Below, piece by piece: positions 1 through 11,040 of a DNA stretch of 64,000 nt. Made by a program: the position numbers and the translations under genes. The stretch comes from Branchipolynoe longqiensis (Eukaryota; Annelida; Polychaeta; Phyllodocida; Polynoidae), in contig CM059187.1 of NCBI GenBank assembly GCA_030323885.1, forward strand, positions 122,913,593-122,977,592. The letters are read 5' to 3'. Positions within the stretch are counted from its first letter, which is position 1; every line of letters starts with the position of its first letter. The notes beneath the pieces are model-generated. The model was not told the origin of the DNA. It saw nothing but the letters and a program-made list of their open reading frames with translations, and did no database searches.

Positions 1-330
1 ATAGATATATATTGAGTTCCAGTATAGCAAATGAGCAAATATTAAAATGCATTTAAATAGACCAGATGTATATGACAATCCCCAATTGTAACATTCACAT
101 CCTATTTTGAGCATTGTAAGGGATACATTAGCCACAGTTTAGTATGCAGTGACAATGTCCCAGTATTACACCCGATTGCTTGTCCCCGCTGGCCTCATTG
201 GTGGCCTGGCTTTGTATGGGGCCCATAACTCATGACGTCACCACCGGATGTAGGGGCGTGTCACCCACGTCAAATCATTCGATTGCTATCAATGTTCGGT
301 GATATCTTGAATGATTCTATTAGTATTATA
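1..330. other. No gene seen; AT-rich flank
   Basis: Unremarkable sequence with no convincing exon, RNA gene or repeat. The short open frame at 232-420 overlaps the start of the palindromic element that follows and has no protein-like features. Confidence 0.5.
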
Positions 331-997
331 CCCCTGTCACACTACGACGTAATGAGCCAACGTGAGCCTAACGTGGTGCTATTTCATCATTACGTTGATG
401 TACGTTGGATTACGTTATGATGACGTCATAATGACGTTAGAGTGACGTCGAGCTACGTCACATTACGTCGTGTTACATCGAATTACGTTGAGGTTTTGGA
501 CATGTTCAAAAGTTTCGACGTAGGTCGAACGTAAGGGTTTATGTTTGCCGTACGTTCTGTTCACGTTCAGCGAACGTCAATGACGTTAAACGGACGTTAT
601 TCCAACGCTCCTCACTACGTTCAACTACGTTGACCCCCATTAAACCGGGTGCAAATGCCCACTGGGCGTAATGGGAACGTCAGGACAACGTCAGGAGAAC
701 GTCAGGAGAACGTCAGGAGAACGTGCATTCAACGTACGTTCAACGTATCATGACGTAGCGAACGTCATGTAACGTTCTTCTGACGATTGAATAACGTTCA
801 TAACGTTCCGTCAGCGTCATTACGTTGACCTCTCTCGTCGAACGACGGTATCACTACGCTTTACCGACGTTGCTCTCTCGTCCACTACGCTGCATCCACG
901 TTCAACTTGTGCCCAAATTTGCATACTACGCTGAGAAGTTCAACGTTCTTCACGTTCTCCCTACGTTGACGTCGTTACGTCGTAGTGGGACAGCCCC
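331..997. mobile_element. Palindromic TGTCACAC element, copy A (ACGT-word type)
   Basis: The left end reads CCCCTGTCACACTACGACG and the right end is its inverse (CGTCGTAGTGGGACAGCCCC). A TA precedes the left end; the right flank lacks it. The interior is dense in ACGT-containing words (AACGTC, TACGTT, GACGTT, repeated AACGTCAGG around 678-722), so both strands look alike. A near-palindrome TTTTGGACATGTTCAAAA lies at 494-511 and recurs in seven other elements of the window. No transposase is present, so this is a non-autonomous DNA element. The superfamily is not certain; ends and TA flanks fit Tc1/mariner-, PIF/Harbinger- or ISL2EU-type elements. Confidence 0.7.
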
Positions 998-2039
998 GTC
1001 CCGCAACACGCTGCAATTGTTTGCGGATATTTTTTTTTCGGTGCTGGTTTGTATACCCGTGTGGCTGTGGCTGTGTGCGTGTGTTTGGGCACCTCTGCTA
1101 ATTAACCCATTATAATATTGGCTGCTTCGTTTAAAGGTTAAAAAAAATGTAATTAATAATTTAGATGCATATGGGGAGTCAATTTGTAATGCGCCTCTTC
1201 TGTGACAGGGGCCGCTGGTCCCTGAGGAGGGACCAAAGATTGGACCTGGTGTGTTCGCTCAACCGGAAGTGGGCATTACTCCAGTGTGCTTCATACCCTC
1301 ACCTCCACGCTAGCCTAGCCTGATTAGAGCAGGTTCGCCATCAAATTGCTAACCTGGGTATACACAATTTCGGTCATTGCATAGGAAGAAGAAATTAGTA
1401 TGAAGTGAGTTGATCATAATATTACCAGAGAGGACTGGGAAGAAGGCAGGCGGAGAACCGATCAAGTTGTTGTTAAAAGTCTGGAATTAATGTGCCTTAA
1501 TTGATTGTCCATGTTGATTGCAACATGGGTAATTGAGAGCGCGAAACCACACCACGCAGTAACTATGGATGTGATTGTGGCACCATCTGCCATTGTCTCA
1601 GTAACGAAGTAAATGGCTGCAGCCGACGTGCCATCTAGCATAATTCTCATAAACAAATCGTGACGTATTGCGATGCTAACTTACTTCGACCAGAGCGTTT
1701 CAATCGATAGGACGTGTATTTCTCCAGCGTAAATTCACCGTCCCACCCAACCGAACTACTGTAGAAATTTGTCTCTATAGGGTTAAGTGCCTGGAAACCT
1801 CAAAAACTCTAACATCAACATTGTGACTCAGAAACTGTAACGAGCTAGAAAGAAAAATAAATGCCACTTTATACTGTATTGGTTTTGTGTCGCTCAATTA
1901 TACTTTCATGTCATTAATATCCCTATATATATATATATATATAAAGGCCGGCTACAGTACAAAGGAACAAGAACAAGAGAAAGTAGTGTTATGAGTTATA
2001 TATTCTCTGGCTAGGAATATCAGCCTAACAATAAAAGGA
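998..2039. other. No gene seen
   Basis: Mixed-composition DNA with one AT microsatellite (about 1922-1943). No splice-bounded open frame, RNA gene or recognised repeat was found. Confidence 0.4.
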
Positions 2040-2250
2040 AAAATTTCCCGACGCGAGTGAAGTATTCGGGGTAGGCGGGTACCGGGCGCAGCCGGGGGTG
2101 GCGCCACCAGTCACGAGATGGAGGAGGCAGTACAGTATGTTTTGTAATAATAACAATAATTAGGACATAATAATAATAAGGAGGGGTTAATTCCCTTCCA
2201 CGCCTTTATACTCGCATAATGCGTTATACATCACATATATATATATATAT
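2040..2250. repeat. Dispersed repeat ending in CATAATGCGTTATACATCAC
   Basis: The segment ending with CGCATAATGCGTTATACATC and an AT run is related to copies at 9108-9300 (opposite orientation), 25195-25325 and 61385-61975 (opposite, interrupted). A GC-rich part containing GGCGCCACC lies at the other end. No coding capacity is visible. The orientation and true ends of the family are unknown. Confidence 0.45.
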
Positions 2251-2507
2251 AGAAGACTATTGCTCCGGCGCTGAAAAAAAGAATGAATTATTCAGCCAAA
2301 TAAAACATTTATACAACAAAGCCAAAGACACCTAACACAACCACAGGGGACCATATGTTTTATAAAGACGCCATGCTACATTAATTATTTGTTTAAGTGG
2401 GCATTGCCTGGAGAATGGTGCAAAGAGATTAGCAGGCGGTAGATCGCACTGAGAGAGATACGGCGAGGATGCTGAGATGGAAATGAGATGGAGAGTATGG
2501 ATGAGGT

Positions 2508-2794
2508 TGGTTGCTTGTTGGAGTTTTAGGTCATATCAGGACGAGTACCGAATTGTGACAGTGTACACTCATGGCGACTATATAGTGCTGTCCAACCGGC
2601 CCAATATCCAACTCAGTCACATTATCCTGACACTGAGCTAACCAGTCCTTGCCATATCCTGTTCATGATGAGTGTCAGGCTAGGAAGCAACAAGGATCAA
2701 TTTTATAAGTCATTGGTTGGACTCGACCGGAAACCGAACTCCCGATCGCCCGCATGCTAGACCCGTGCTCTACTCATTTGGCCACCGCGCCCCA
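2508..2794 (-). mobile_element. tRNA-derived SINE (family 1), minus strand
   Basis: Read on the minus strand, the copy starts with a tRNA-like head (GGGGCGCGGTGGCC, A box near GAGTAGAGC, B box around GGGAGTTCGG) and continues into a body ending in a tail that reads CTAAAACTCCAACAAGCAA. It aligns along its length with the complete copy at 4045-4371. The body is somewhat diverged. About a dozen full or partial copies lie in this window. Confidence 0.75.
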
Positions 2795-2989
2795 ATGTGG
2801 ATGAGGAGAAGGAATGAAGAAACAAATAGGGAAATGGGCTGCTGACACATCATGAGGGCCAATGTTAAGGGAGAAGGCATTGGCATGAGTGAGGCATTGC
2901 GAAATGGCATGTTGGGGAGGAATAGAGCAAGTGAATGAATGACAGTCAGTGGGAATTGATGCGATACATCGGAGAAGGTGCTCTTGGAG

Positions 2990-3970
2990 ATAGATAGTGC
3001 TTGGTGCAGATATATAGCGCTTGGTGCAGATATATAGCACTTGGTGTAGATATAGCACTTGTTGCAGATATAGCGCTTGATGGAGATATATAGTGTTTGG
3101 TGCAGATATGGTGTTTGGTGGAGATATATAGCGCTTGGTAGATATATATAGAACTTCCTGGAGATATATAGCGTTTTGTGGAGATATATAGCGATGGGTG
3201 GATATATAGCGCTTGATGTATAGATATAGTGCTTGGTGGATATATAGTCCTTGGAGGAGATATATCGTGTTGGGTGGATACATAGGGCTTGGTGGATACA
3301 TGTAGCGCTTGGAGGAGATCTATAGTGTTTGGTGGAGATATAGAGTGCTTGGAGGAGATATATAGCATTGGGTGGATATATATCGCTTGATGGATATATA
3401 TATATATAGCGATTGGTGGATATATATAGCACTTGGTGAGATATATAGTGCTTGGTGGATATATATCGCTTGGTGGATATATAAACACTTGATGGATATA
3501 TATAGCACTTGGTGGAGATATATATCGCTTGGTGTAGATTTTTATCACTTGATCGAGATATATTGTGCTCAGTCGAGATATACAGTGGTTGATGGATATA
3601 TATATATAGCACTTGGTCAAGATATATAGCGCTCGGTGGATATATATATATATATCACTTGGTGGGTATATATATAGCGCTTGGTGGGTATATATAATGC
3701 TTGATGGAGATATATAGATTTGGTGGAGATATATAGCGTTTGGTGGAGATATATAGCACTTGGTATATATATATTATAGCACTTGGTTGTTATATATATC
3801 GCTTGGTGGATATCTATACCGTTTGGTGGAGATATATAATGGTTAATGGAGATATATAGTGCTCGGTGGACATATATAGCGCTTGGTGCATATATATATA
3901 TGGCTTGTTGGGGATATATAGCGCTTGTGGGAGATTTATAGCACATTATGTATATATATAGCACTTGATT
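2990..3970. repeat. Degenerate minisatellite, about 18-24-bp unit
   Basis: About 45 imperfect copies of a unit resembling GATATATAGCGCTTGGTG, with AT expansions between some units. Long open frames on the minus strand (rich in Tyr-Ile-Ser) are products of the repeat and are not genes. Confidence 0.85.
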
Positions 3971-4044
3971 GCCCGGCACATGCAGTATCACGTTATAGAT
4001 TGAGAATGCGGCCATGTTACATACACACTAACATAATGGTGCAG

Positions 4045-4371
4045 AACCGGGCGCAGTGGTCTAATCGGTAGAGCTGGGGCCTCGCGTGTGGAAGGTCAGG
4101 AGTTTGGTTCCCAGTCGAGTCAAACCAATGACTTTAAAATTGGTACTTGTCGCTTCCTAGCCTGGTGCTTGGAATTAATAGGATAGGGCAAGGACTGGTT
4201 AGCTCAGTGTCAGGATAATGTGACTGAGTGGGACATCAGGTCATGGTGCTGGCGGCCTGATTTCCCAGTGGGGCAGCACTATAAAGTTGCCATGAGTATG
4301 CACTGTCACAAGTCGGTACCCGTCCTGATATGACCTTAGATGTTGCTAGGACGTAAAACAACAACACACAA
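4045..4371 (+). mobile_element. Full-length tRNA-derived SINE (family 1) with target-site duplication
   Basis: The tRNA-like head has an A box (GTGGTCTAATCGGTAGAGC) and B box (GGAGTTTGGTTCC). The body contains TTGTCGCTTCCTAGCCTGG and GTGTCAGGATAATGTGACTG, and the tail reads TGACCTTAGATGTTGC followed by an A/C-rich end. A perfect 12-bp direct repeat, ATAATGGTGCAG, flanks it (4033-4044 and 4372-4383), as expected of LINE-mediated insertion. It is the best reference copy of the family here. Confidence 0.88.
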
Positions 4372-4415
4372 ATAATGGTGCAGTGACGAGGGTTATAAAT
4401 CACATGTTGTACTTA

Positions 4416-4934
4416 TGGGGCTGTCACACTACGACGTTTCTCCCGACCCTAGCTTGATATGGGGTCAATTTGGGGTTTGGGGGAGATCGGCGTCAGCGCG
4501 CGTTATGCGCGCCGGCAACGTGTGTCGACGGTGGGGAAAAAAAAAAAAGTTGGCGCGACGTCTTCATTAACCTTAATGTTGCTAGGGCGTAAAACAAAAA
4601 CGGCCCAGTTTGCGCAAGTGTGAGCAAGACCCTCCGCGCGCGGCCGTCTTCCTAGGTTCCCATACGTTATTCCGGCGCGTCCAACGCAGCGCGACGCGCG
4701 CCTAACGTCCTTACCCATATATTTGGCGCGCTGGCGGTCGTTGGGTTGTTTTTGACATGTTGAAAACATCAGCGACATAACGCCGCCGCTTTTCCGCCGA
4801 CCTCAACGTCAACATAGTGTAGAGTGTGGCGCATAACGCGCTCCCAGCGTTTCTCGATATTTCACCCATTTTCGCCCAAATACACCACACGTTGACGGGT
4901 CGCCGGCGAGAAGCGTCGTAGTGTGACAGCCCCA
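4416..4934. mobile_element. Palindromic TGTCACAC element, copy B
   Basis: Terminal inverted repeats begin TGGGGCTGTCACACTACGACG-like (left) and end in the inverse, with TA on both sides (4414-4415, 4935-4936). The interior is GC-rich with GCGCG and AACGTC words. The shared near-palindrome is TTTTTGACATGTTGAAAA at 4749-4766. A 33-nt stretch at 4569-4601 matches the 3' tail of SINE family 1 (TGTTGCTAGGGCGTAAAAC). No transposase. Confidence 0.78.
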
Positions 4935-4999
4935 TAAGGCAGTGTATCAACAACACTGACTGTGTAGCATGGCGGGCCGAGGCAGAGCGGGGGGTCGAG

Positions 5000-5275
5000 T
5001 TTGGTGGGGTGGGGTGGTGTGGGTGGGTGGGTGGGTGGGTGGGCGAGGAGGAAGGAGGAGGAATGGATGGTGGAGTGGGTGGGTGGGCGAGGAGGAAGGA
5101 GGAGGGATGGATGGTGAGGTGGGTGAATGGGTGGTTGGGTGAGGGTGCGAGGAGGAGGAGGAAGGAGGAGGAAGGAGGAGGAAGGAGGAGGGATGGATGG
5201 TGAGGTGGGTGAGTGGGTTGTTGGGTGAGGGTGCGAGGAGGAGGAAGGAGGAGGGATGAATGGATGGATGGAGGA
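5000..5275. repeat. G-rich minisatellite (GGTGGGTGGG / GAGGAGGAAGG)
   Basis: Tandem and compound copies of a roughly 70-bp unit made of GGTGGGTGGG and GAGGAGGAAGGAGGAGG blocks. The strong purine bias on the plus strand could allow G-quadruplex or triplex formation (inference). Confidence 0.8.
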
Positions 5276-5699
5276 AGATTCCATTAAAAAACTATACGGC
5301 AATCGTTCAGCAAGCATCATGCAAGCACAGCAGACTACAGGCACAATGTACTTGGCACGCGAGGCGGATTGGTGCCGGGGAGGCGGGAGGGAAGGGCCGG
5401 CGGGTGGAGGGTGGTAGGTTGGGTGGGTGCGTGCGGGGGTACTTAGTGGTTCGGCCGGCTACCGCCGCGTGGCGCTGCGGGTATGGCGCGGTCGCTGGCT
5501 CCGCACTGTCGCGCCACCAATGAGCTGGTTGGCAGCGTGTGGCGCTGTGTGACTGACGACCGAGGGTGGCCTGGAGTCAGTGAGTGTAGAGTATTGAGGT
5601 GCGCCGTCAGGTGAACCCGGTTCACCCCCTCACCCTCTCCTTACACCGCCGCAACCATCCCCCTCCCACTCTGCCTCCCGCGACCCTTTGGGATCCTCC
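5276..5699. other. GC-rich unique stretch, no gene identified
   Basis: Locally GC-rich and CpG-containing sequence between two minisatellites. No start codon with a supported splice context was found; it could be part of an upstream regulatory region of the gene starting near 7136, but no element is recognisable. Confidence 0.3.
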
Positions 5700-6270
5700 A
5701 GTACCCGTACACTGGTAGATCCCCGACAGTGACACCAACACCGTAATCGACACTGACACCGGCACAGCCCTGACACTGATACCGACAGTGACACCTGCTC
5801 AGCCCTGACACCGGCCCGGCCCAGCCCTCACACTGGCACAGGCCTGTCAGTGATACCGACACTGACACCAGCCCAGCCCTGACTGTGACACCGACACTGA
5901 CACCGGCACAGCCCCGACACCTGTTGGTGGTGGTGGGGGTGGGGTGGTGTGGCCCCGACATTGACACCACCCCGACACCGGCACAGCCCCGACACCGCCT
6001 TAGCCCTGACATCACCGGCACAGCCCCGACACCGGCACAGCCCCGACACTGGCACACCCTCAACGCCGGCACCGACGCAACACCGACACAGACCCGAACC
6101 CGGCCCAGCCCCGAGATCGGCACAGACGCAACACCGACACAGACCCGACACCGGTCCAGTCCCGAGACCGGCCCAGCCCCGACACCGGCACCGCCCCGAC
6201 TCTGGCACCGCCCAGAAACCGGCACAGACCCGACACCGGCAGAGTCCCGAAAACGGCACAGTCTCCCACT
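5700..6270. repeat. Minisatellite, about 17-18-bp unit (CCCCGACACCGGCACAG)
   Basis: Roughly 30 imperfect tandem copies of CCCCGACACCGGCACAG and variants. Long open frames on both strands arise because the unit has few stops; none is believed to be a gene. Confidence 0.88.
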
Positions 6271-7135
6271 GACATCGTGCCGACGACTCACCAATCACTC
6301 AGCACCCACCAAACCCCCCACTCAGTTCAACACATTTGGATAACACTGACGGATAGGCAACACACCAGAGAATTATTGAGAAATGTCCAACCTCCACACT
6401 GCTTGTCAAGTACTTACCCTCAGCACTGTATCTATTTAACGCCTTTGTATCCCGGCCTCTCAAAGGTGAAATATTTGATTGTGAAATTCATTCATTCATT
6501 ACCTGACAGCGCTGCTTGCTTACCACGCCTATCAGGTATAGTGTGGATGGTTGGGTGTACACTGATTTCCACACATCTCTTATCAAGTACAGTGTAGATG
6601 ATTGGCGGTCCACTGACTGATTCCCACACATCTCCTATAGACAGCAACGGGGTAGATACGCACCCTTAAGGTTCATGCACAATTCCGGCGACCTACTCCC
6701 CACAACAACAACCACCAGAGGACCGTGTACCTGCCACGCCCACCTGCTCTCTCCAGAAAGCAAACCCACGCACAGGCGCAGGCGCAGAGAGAGAGAGAGA
6801 GAGCGTCACAGTGAGCATGTACCAGCCCACCTGTACGAGGCTAGCCAGCACCCACCTGCACGTGTTACCTGTAGAGCGCTGTGGGAAGAGGCGGGCCGGG
6901 CCGCGACACCACCACCACCACCACCACCTCACCACCACCACTAACAATAATAAAACCACCGCGCGCGTCCCGTCATAGCTACAGGAGGAGCAGCAGCACA
7001 GCGAGCCATTCTCCCACCCTGGAGGAGTACTTTACCGGTGTTGCCTAGGAGGATCGAGAAGGAGGTGTTTGCTGGATTCTGAGGATTGGGGGATTGGAGG
7101 ATAGGAGGATTGGAGGATTAAGGTATCTCAAGACG
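6271..7135 (+). promoter_or_regulatory. Presumed upstream region and 5' UTR of the signal-peptide gene
   Basis: Sequence immediately upstream of the ATG at 7136. It holds GA- and CAC-repeat tracts (about 6786-6804 and 6907-6945) and a moderately GC-rich, CpG-containing stretch from about 6880. The last 60 bases are purine-rich (GGATTGGAGGATAGG). I see no clear TATA box or unambiguous start site, so promoter placement is inferred only from the exon downstream. Confidence 0.3.
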
Positions 7136-7178
7136 ATGGCTCCGTGGGCCGGCCTACTGCTTACGCTGGCCGCTCTGG
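7136..7178 (+). CDS. Exon 1 of a secreted-protein gene (signal peptide)
   Basis: The ATG lies in a good Kozak context (A at -3, G at +4). It is followed by 14 codons and one base: Met-Ala-Pro-Trp, then a Leu/Ala-rich hydrophobic run (AGLLLTLAAL), and then a strong donor G|GTGAGT at 7179. This is the form of a signal-peptide exon ending in a phase-1 intron, a common arrangement for secreted and membrane proteins in animals. Joining it to the exon at 58767-58854 completes a GCG codon and gives LAALA before ASETP, a good signal-peptidase site (small residues at -1 and -3). The mature protein is not recognised. The alternative is a chance ATG-plus-donor; in-frame joining to a second well-bounded exon argues against that. 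Confidence 0.55.
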
Positions 7179-7288
7179 GTGAGTTGGATTGTGAGTAGTA
7201 TATGCGATGGGGCTTGAAACGCGGGCAACTTAGCGAGCTGATCAAATAGACCAAAAGCTGTTATGTTACTGTTACTGTTATTTCCCTC

Positions 7289-7674
7289 AAAGACCCTATA
7301 ATACTAAGACGGCTCACTCAGCCTGTACTGTGTAATCAAAATGATAGAACCCACCACTTGGTGCTCTGGCTGTTCTCTTGGATAAACTGTTGCTATGTTA
7401 TATGTATAAATGTATATATGAATGTGAAAGATGTGTGATGTTGGCAATGATGCTGATGATGCTGATGATGATGTGTATTTGTTCATAACAATTTCATATT
7501 GATGTGTATTCATACTTACCTATCTCATGTATAATATAATTGTATGTGTTTACATGTGAAACACCAACCAGCAGCTGGGCTTATCAAACCCACCACAAGG
7601 TGGCACTGCAAAATTTACATTACCATGGGAGAGATAGGGAGTGAGCCGTCTTAGTATTATATGGTCTTTGGTTC
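7289..7674. mobile_element. MITE with about 32-bp inverted ends (AAAGACCNTATAATACTAAG)
   Basis: The left end (CAAAGACCCTATAATACTAAG, continuing into ACGGCTCACTC) and the right end are inverse with one mismatch over about 32 bases. A second inverted pair lies inside (AACCCACCACTTGGTG near 7349 and AACCCACCACAAGGTGG near 7588, same strand, each next to a terminus). No transposase. A non-autonomous DNA transposon of unknown superfamily. Confidence 0.78.
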
Positions 7675-8874
7675 CCTTCAGAAGCGCATTCAGAATGTCC
7701 ATTCACCCATTCATTCACCCGATGTGTGTTTTCAGGCACGACGGTCTCTCGGTATAAGCATCTGTAAGGGGGATATCCGATGAAATCAAAACCCTGTGTG
7801 TGTGGGTGTGTGTTGTATTGCCGTGTTTATTTCAGAACTGTTCCTTGTGAACTGTTAGTGTTAGTATAAGTCACCGTAGGTCGGTAATGTTTTAATGTTA
7901 CTGCGACTTTGATGTCAGTCCAAAATAAGCTAAATGTGAAGTTGGGCAAACCACCAAGCTGTGTAATAGATATCACCATAGCGAATACATTTGATACACC
8001 AGCTTGCCTTTCCTATATATAGATAGTGATGAGACTGTTATCGCATGTAATAATCTCTGTAAGTGTCCTGCTACTACCCCCCCCCCCTCCCATTGCTGGG
8101 TGGGCCGAGTACCGGCTTCCTTCACTCCCCCGCCCCCATCCGGGGGCTCTGCACGACACTCGCTCTGAAGTTGTTTTGGTATATACACATATCTATATAT
8201 ATATATCTATATCTATGTATGTCTTATAAAATAACTGTTTCCTGACACAGCCTGATTATGGGCAGTGCACACATACAACCAGTTTATATTTGACATAGCA
8301 GACCAGAGACAACTTAAATGCAATTCGACGAAATAATCTTAATATGGAATCATGCCCAATATGCACGGTCCCTTTCCAGTAAATAAACTGAACTACAATG
8401 ATTTCGGTTTCCTATATCTCACAACCCAATGGAAGAATCGCTGTGTAGAACTGAACTAATAATGCTGCCGTAATTTCGTGTTATTCTGATCCAGTAAAAG
8501 CGATAAATATAAAGTTGGTTAATGGACTATCGTGGTAACCATTGATAATGATATTGTTGTTGGTATTGAGTGAGTACTGAATGAACTCTAGCTAGCTGGT
8601 CAAGAGTACAGCCAAGTACCCTCCTCAGCACACCAGTCCCCTGTGCACTATGCTACCCCCAGTCCCACAGTCCCCTATGCACTATGCTACCTACCCACCC
8701 CTCAACAAGCCGCACTCTCTGAACTGGGCCACATACTTGTAGGAGCAAATGTCCATCATACTTCACTCAGAATCTCGCCTAAATTAAGGCGCCGTCGGGG
8801 CATGGGAAAAGCTGCTCCCTTCATTATTTCATCACAGTCTCACTTCTATGTCCCACCACAAAACAAAAAGGGTC

Positions 8875-8911
<37 letters not shown>

Positions 8912-8918
8912 TATATAT
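7675..8918. other. Intronic sequence, nothing identified
   Basis: Mixed sequence with a short poly-C run (about 8079-8088) and AT microsatellites (about 8190-8215, 8880-8918). No supported exon, RNA gene or classified repeat. Confidence 0.4.
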
Positions 8919-9095
8919 AGTAAAACCTCTCTAAATCGACCGGCATTGGGACCGACTGTAACTGGTCGATTTAGGGAGGTGGTCGGTTTAGGGAGTTAGA
9001 ATATGGTTATAATAGTATTGCTGGGACCCAAATATATCGATCGATCTAAGGGAGTGGTCAATCTGCGGAGGAGGTCGGCTAAGGATGTTTTACCG
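8919..9095. mobile_element. Pogo/Tigger-like MITE (AGTAAAACCTCTCTAAAT ends)
   Basis: The left end AGTAAAACCTCTCTAAATCG and the right end (GGATGTTTTACC) are inverse, and subterminal TCGACC/GGTCGG motifs recur inside. A related copy at 36327-36504 begins CAGTAAAGCC. The CAGT-A-AACCTC type of end and AT-rich target are typical of pogo/Tigger members of the Tc1/mariner superfamily. Non-coding. Confidence 0.68.
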
Positions 9096-9107
9096 TATAA
9101 TAATATA

Positions 9108-9290
9108 TATTATATGTGGTGTATAACGTATTATGCGAGTATAAAAATATGAATATGTTTCCTTATTATATCTATATTATTATATTACTTGATACCATTG
9201 TTATTCTCCGTAAGACTCCTCACTTGACAGGTGGCGCCTCCTGCGCTCACCCCCACCCCTCCACCTGGTCGACATTGTCAGTCGCACCGG

Positions 9291-9300
<10 letters not shown>
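9108..9300. repeat. Dispersed repeat, uninterrupted copy
   Basis: Runs from TGTATAACGTATTATGCGAG through TTATTCTCCGTAAGACTCC to GTCAGTCGCACC. It corresponds to 61385-61470 joined to 61884-61975, where a palindromic element is inserted at the equivalent of the TA at 9211-9212. Non-coding. Confidence 0.6.
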
Positions 9301-9334
<34 letters not shown>

Positions 9335-9399
9335 GTCGAAGCGATAAACAACAGTGGTGGTGATTTGTGGAAATATACACATACGTATATAATATATAT

Positions 9400-10613
9400 G
9401 GTAGTAGTCAACATCTGGGGCTAACACATATAATATATACCTAGTAGCCGAAGTGCCAAGCATCTGGGCTGATGTGTGGAAGTATACACGTATAACACAT
9501 ATAATGTATATACTAGTAGTGGAAGTGACAAACAACATATGGGGCTAGCACATATAATAATTTAATATATACTTAGTAGTTGAAGCGTCAAGCAACATCT
9601 GGGGCTAATACATAATACATACATAGTAGTCAAAGTGACAAACAACATCTGGGGCTAGCACATATAATATATACATAGTAGTCAAAGTGACAACACATCT
9701 GGCTAAACACATCTGGGGCTAACACATATAATATATACATATACAAGTGACAACACATCTGGGTACACATAATAATACAAATATAATTTAGAAAGACAAA
9801 ACATCTGGGGCTAACACTATATATATATATAGTCGAAGTGCAACATCTGGCTAACAATATATATATACTATAGAAGTGACAACACATTGGGCTACACATA
9901 TATATACTAGTAGGTGGTTTTTGTGTGTGTTGGTTTTTTTTGACAACACATTGGGGTAACACATAATATTAATATAGAATGACAAACCATCTGGGGCTAA
10001 TACATAATACATACATAGTAGTCAAAGTGACAAACAACATCTGGGGCTAGCACATATAATGTATACATAGTAGTCAAAGTGACAAACACCATCTGGGGCT
10101 AACACATATAATATATACATAATAGTCAAAGTGACAACAACATCTGGAGCTAACACATAATATATACATAGTAGTCAAAGTGACAACAACATCTGGGGTT
10201 AACACATAATACATACATAGTAGTCAAAGTGACAAACAACATCTGGGGCTAGCACATATAATATATACATAGTAGTCAAAGTGACAAACACCATCTGGGG
10301 CTAACACATAATATATACATAATAGTCAAAGTGACAACAACATCTGGAGCTAACACATAATATATACATAGTAAATGAAGTGACAAACAACATCTGGGGC
10401 TAACACATAATATATACATAGTACTAGTAGTCGAAGTGACAAACACCATCTGGGGCTAACACATATAATATATACATAGTAGTCGAAGTGACAAACAACA
10501 TCTGGGGCTAACACATAATATATACATAGTACTAGTAGTCGAAGTGACAAACACCATCTGGGGCTAACACATATAATATATACATAATAGTCGAAGTGAC
10601 AAACAACATCTGG
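9400..10613. repeat. Satellite-like tandem array, 50-56-bp unit (ACATCTGGGGCTAACACATA)
   Basis: More than 20 copies of a unit starting ACATCTGGGGCTAACACATA followed by ATATATACATAGTAGT and CGAAGTGACAAAC. In the right half, spacing alternates between about 52 and 56 bases because every second unit carries an extra CTAG step, suggesting a dimeric higher-order unit. The left part (9400-9960) is more degenerate. Minus-strand open frames are repeat artefacts. Confidence 0.9.
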
Positions 10614-10925
10614 GGTACTGCCTCGATGCGCGTGCCGGATACCTGGCCGCTAATAAGAGGCTTCTCGGATTACAGAAGCCGCGCGGTGCTTGCAAGTCGC
10701 CGCCTCGTTCTGGTGTCCGCCGTCAGTGTGAGAAGCCCCATGGCTTACTGGCCGCTCACAACACTCGCTCTGCCCTTTGTCCGCCTCCTGCACTAGCTAC
10801 TTCCTTAATTAAAGCAAGGGCCCCCACGCTCCCGCAGTCTCCCCGAAAAGGTCATTTGCTTCCGAGTTGCGGCCTTCAAAACAGACCATGACTGTGGCTA
10901 ATAATAACCCAGGCCAAGAGGAAAG
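10614..10925. other. GC-rich unique patch after the satellite
   Basis: Non-repetitive, fairly GC-rich sequence with an open frame to 10796 and a CAG|AAGCCGCGCGG that could be read as an acceptor (about 10670). No matching donor or familiar protein was seen. It is the most exon-like unique patch in the first third of the large intron, but I do not call a gene. Confidence 0.3.
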
Positions 10926-11040
10926 CAAGTGTGGGTGAGTAGGAGGGGGGAGGGGAGAGGGAGAGGGGGGAAGGGAGAGGGGGGGGAGGAGAAAGGGGGG
11001 AAAACAGTCAAGGTCGCCCCCCTCCCCCCCCCCTCCCCGA
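10926..11040. repeat. Poly-purine then poly-pyrimidine tract
   Basis: G-rich blocks (GAGGGGGGAGGGGAGAGGG) are followed by C-rich blocks near 11018-11038, so the two halves can pair as a G:C hairpin. Confidence 0.75.

Noticed and set aside
2770..3612. A 280-codon Tyr/Ile-rich minus-strand frame
   Set aside because: Product of the GATATATAGCGCTTGGTG minisatellite, in several overlapping frames at once.
5949..6343. Repeat-rich open frames on both strands at 5.6-6.3 kb as an exon upstream of the gene
   Set aside because: All frames are stop-poor because of the CCCCGACACCGGCACAG unit; no splice-supported start.
9400..10613. CRISPR-like array
   Set aside because: The spacers are as similar as the repeats, the genome is eukaryotic and unit length is that of a satellite.
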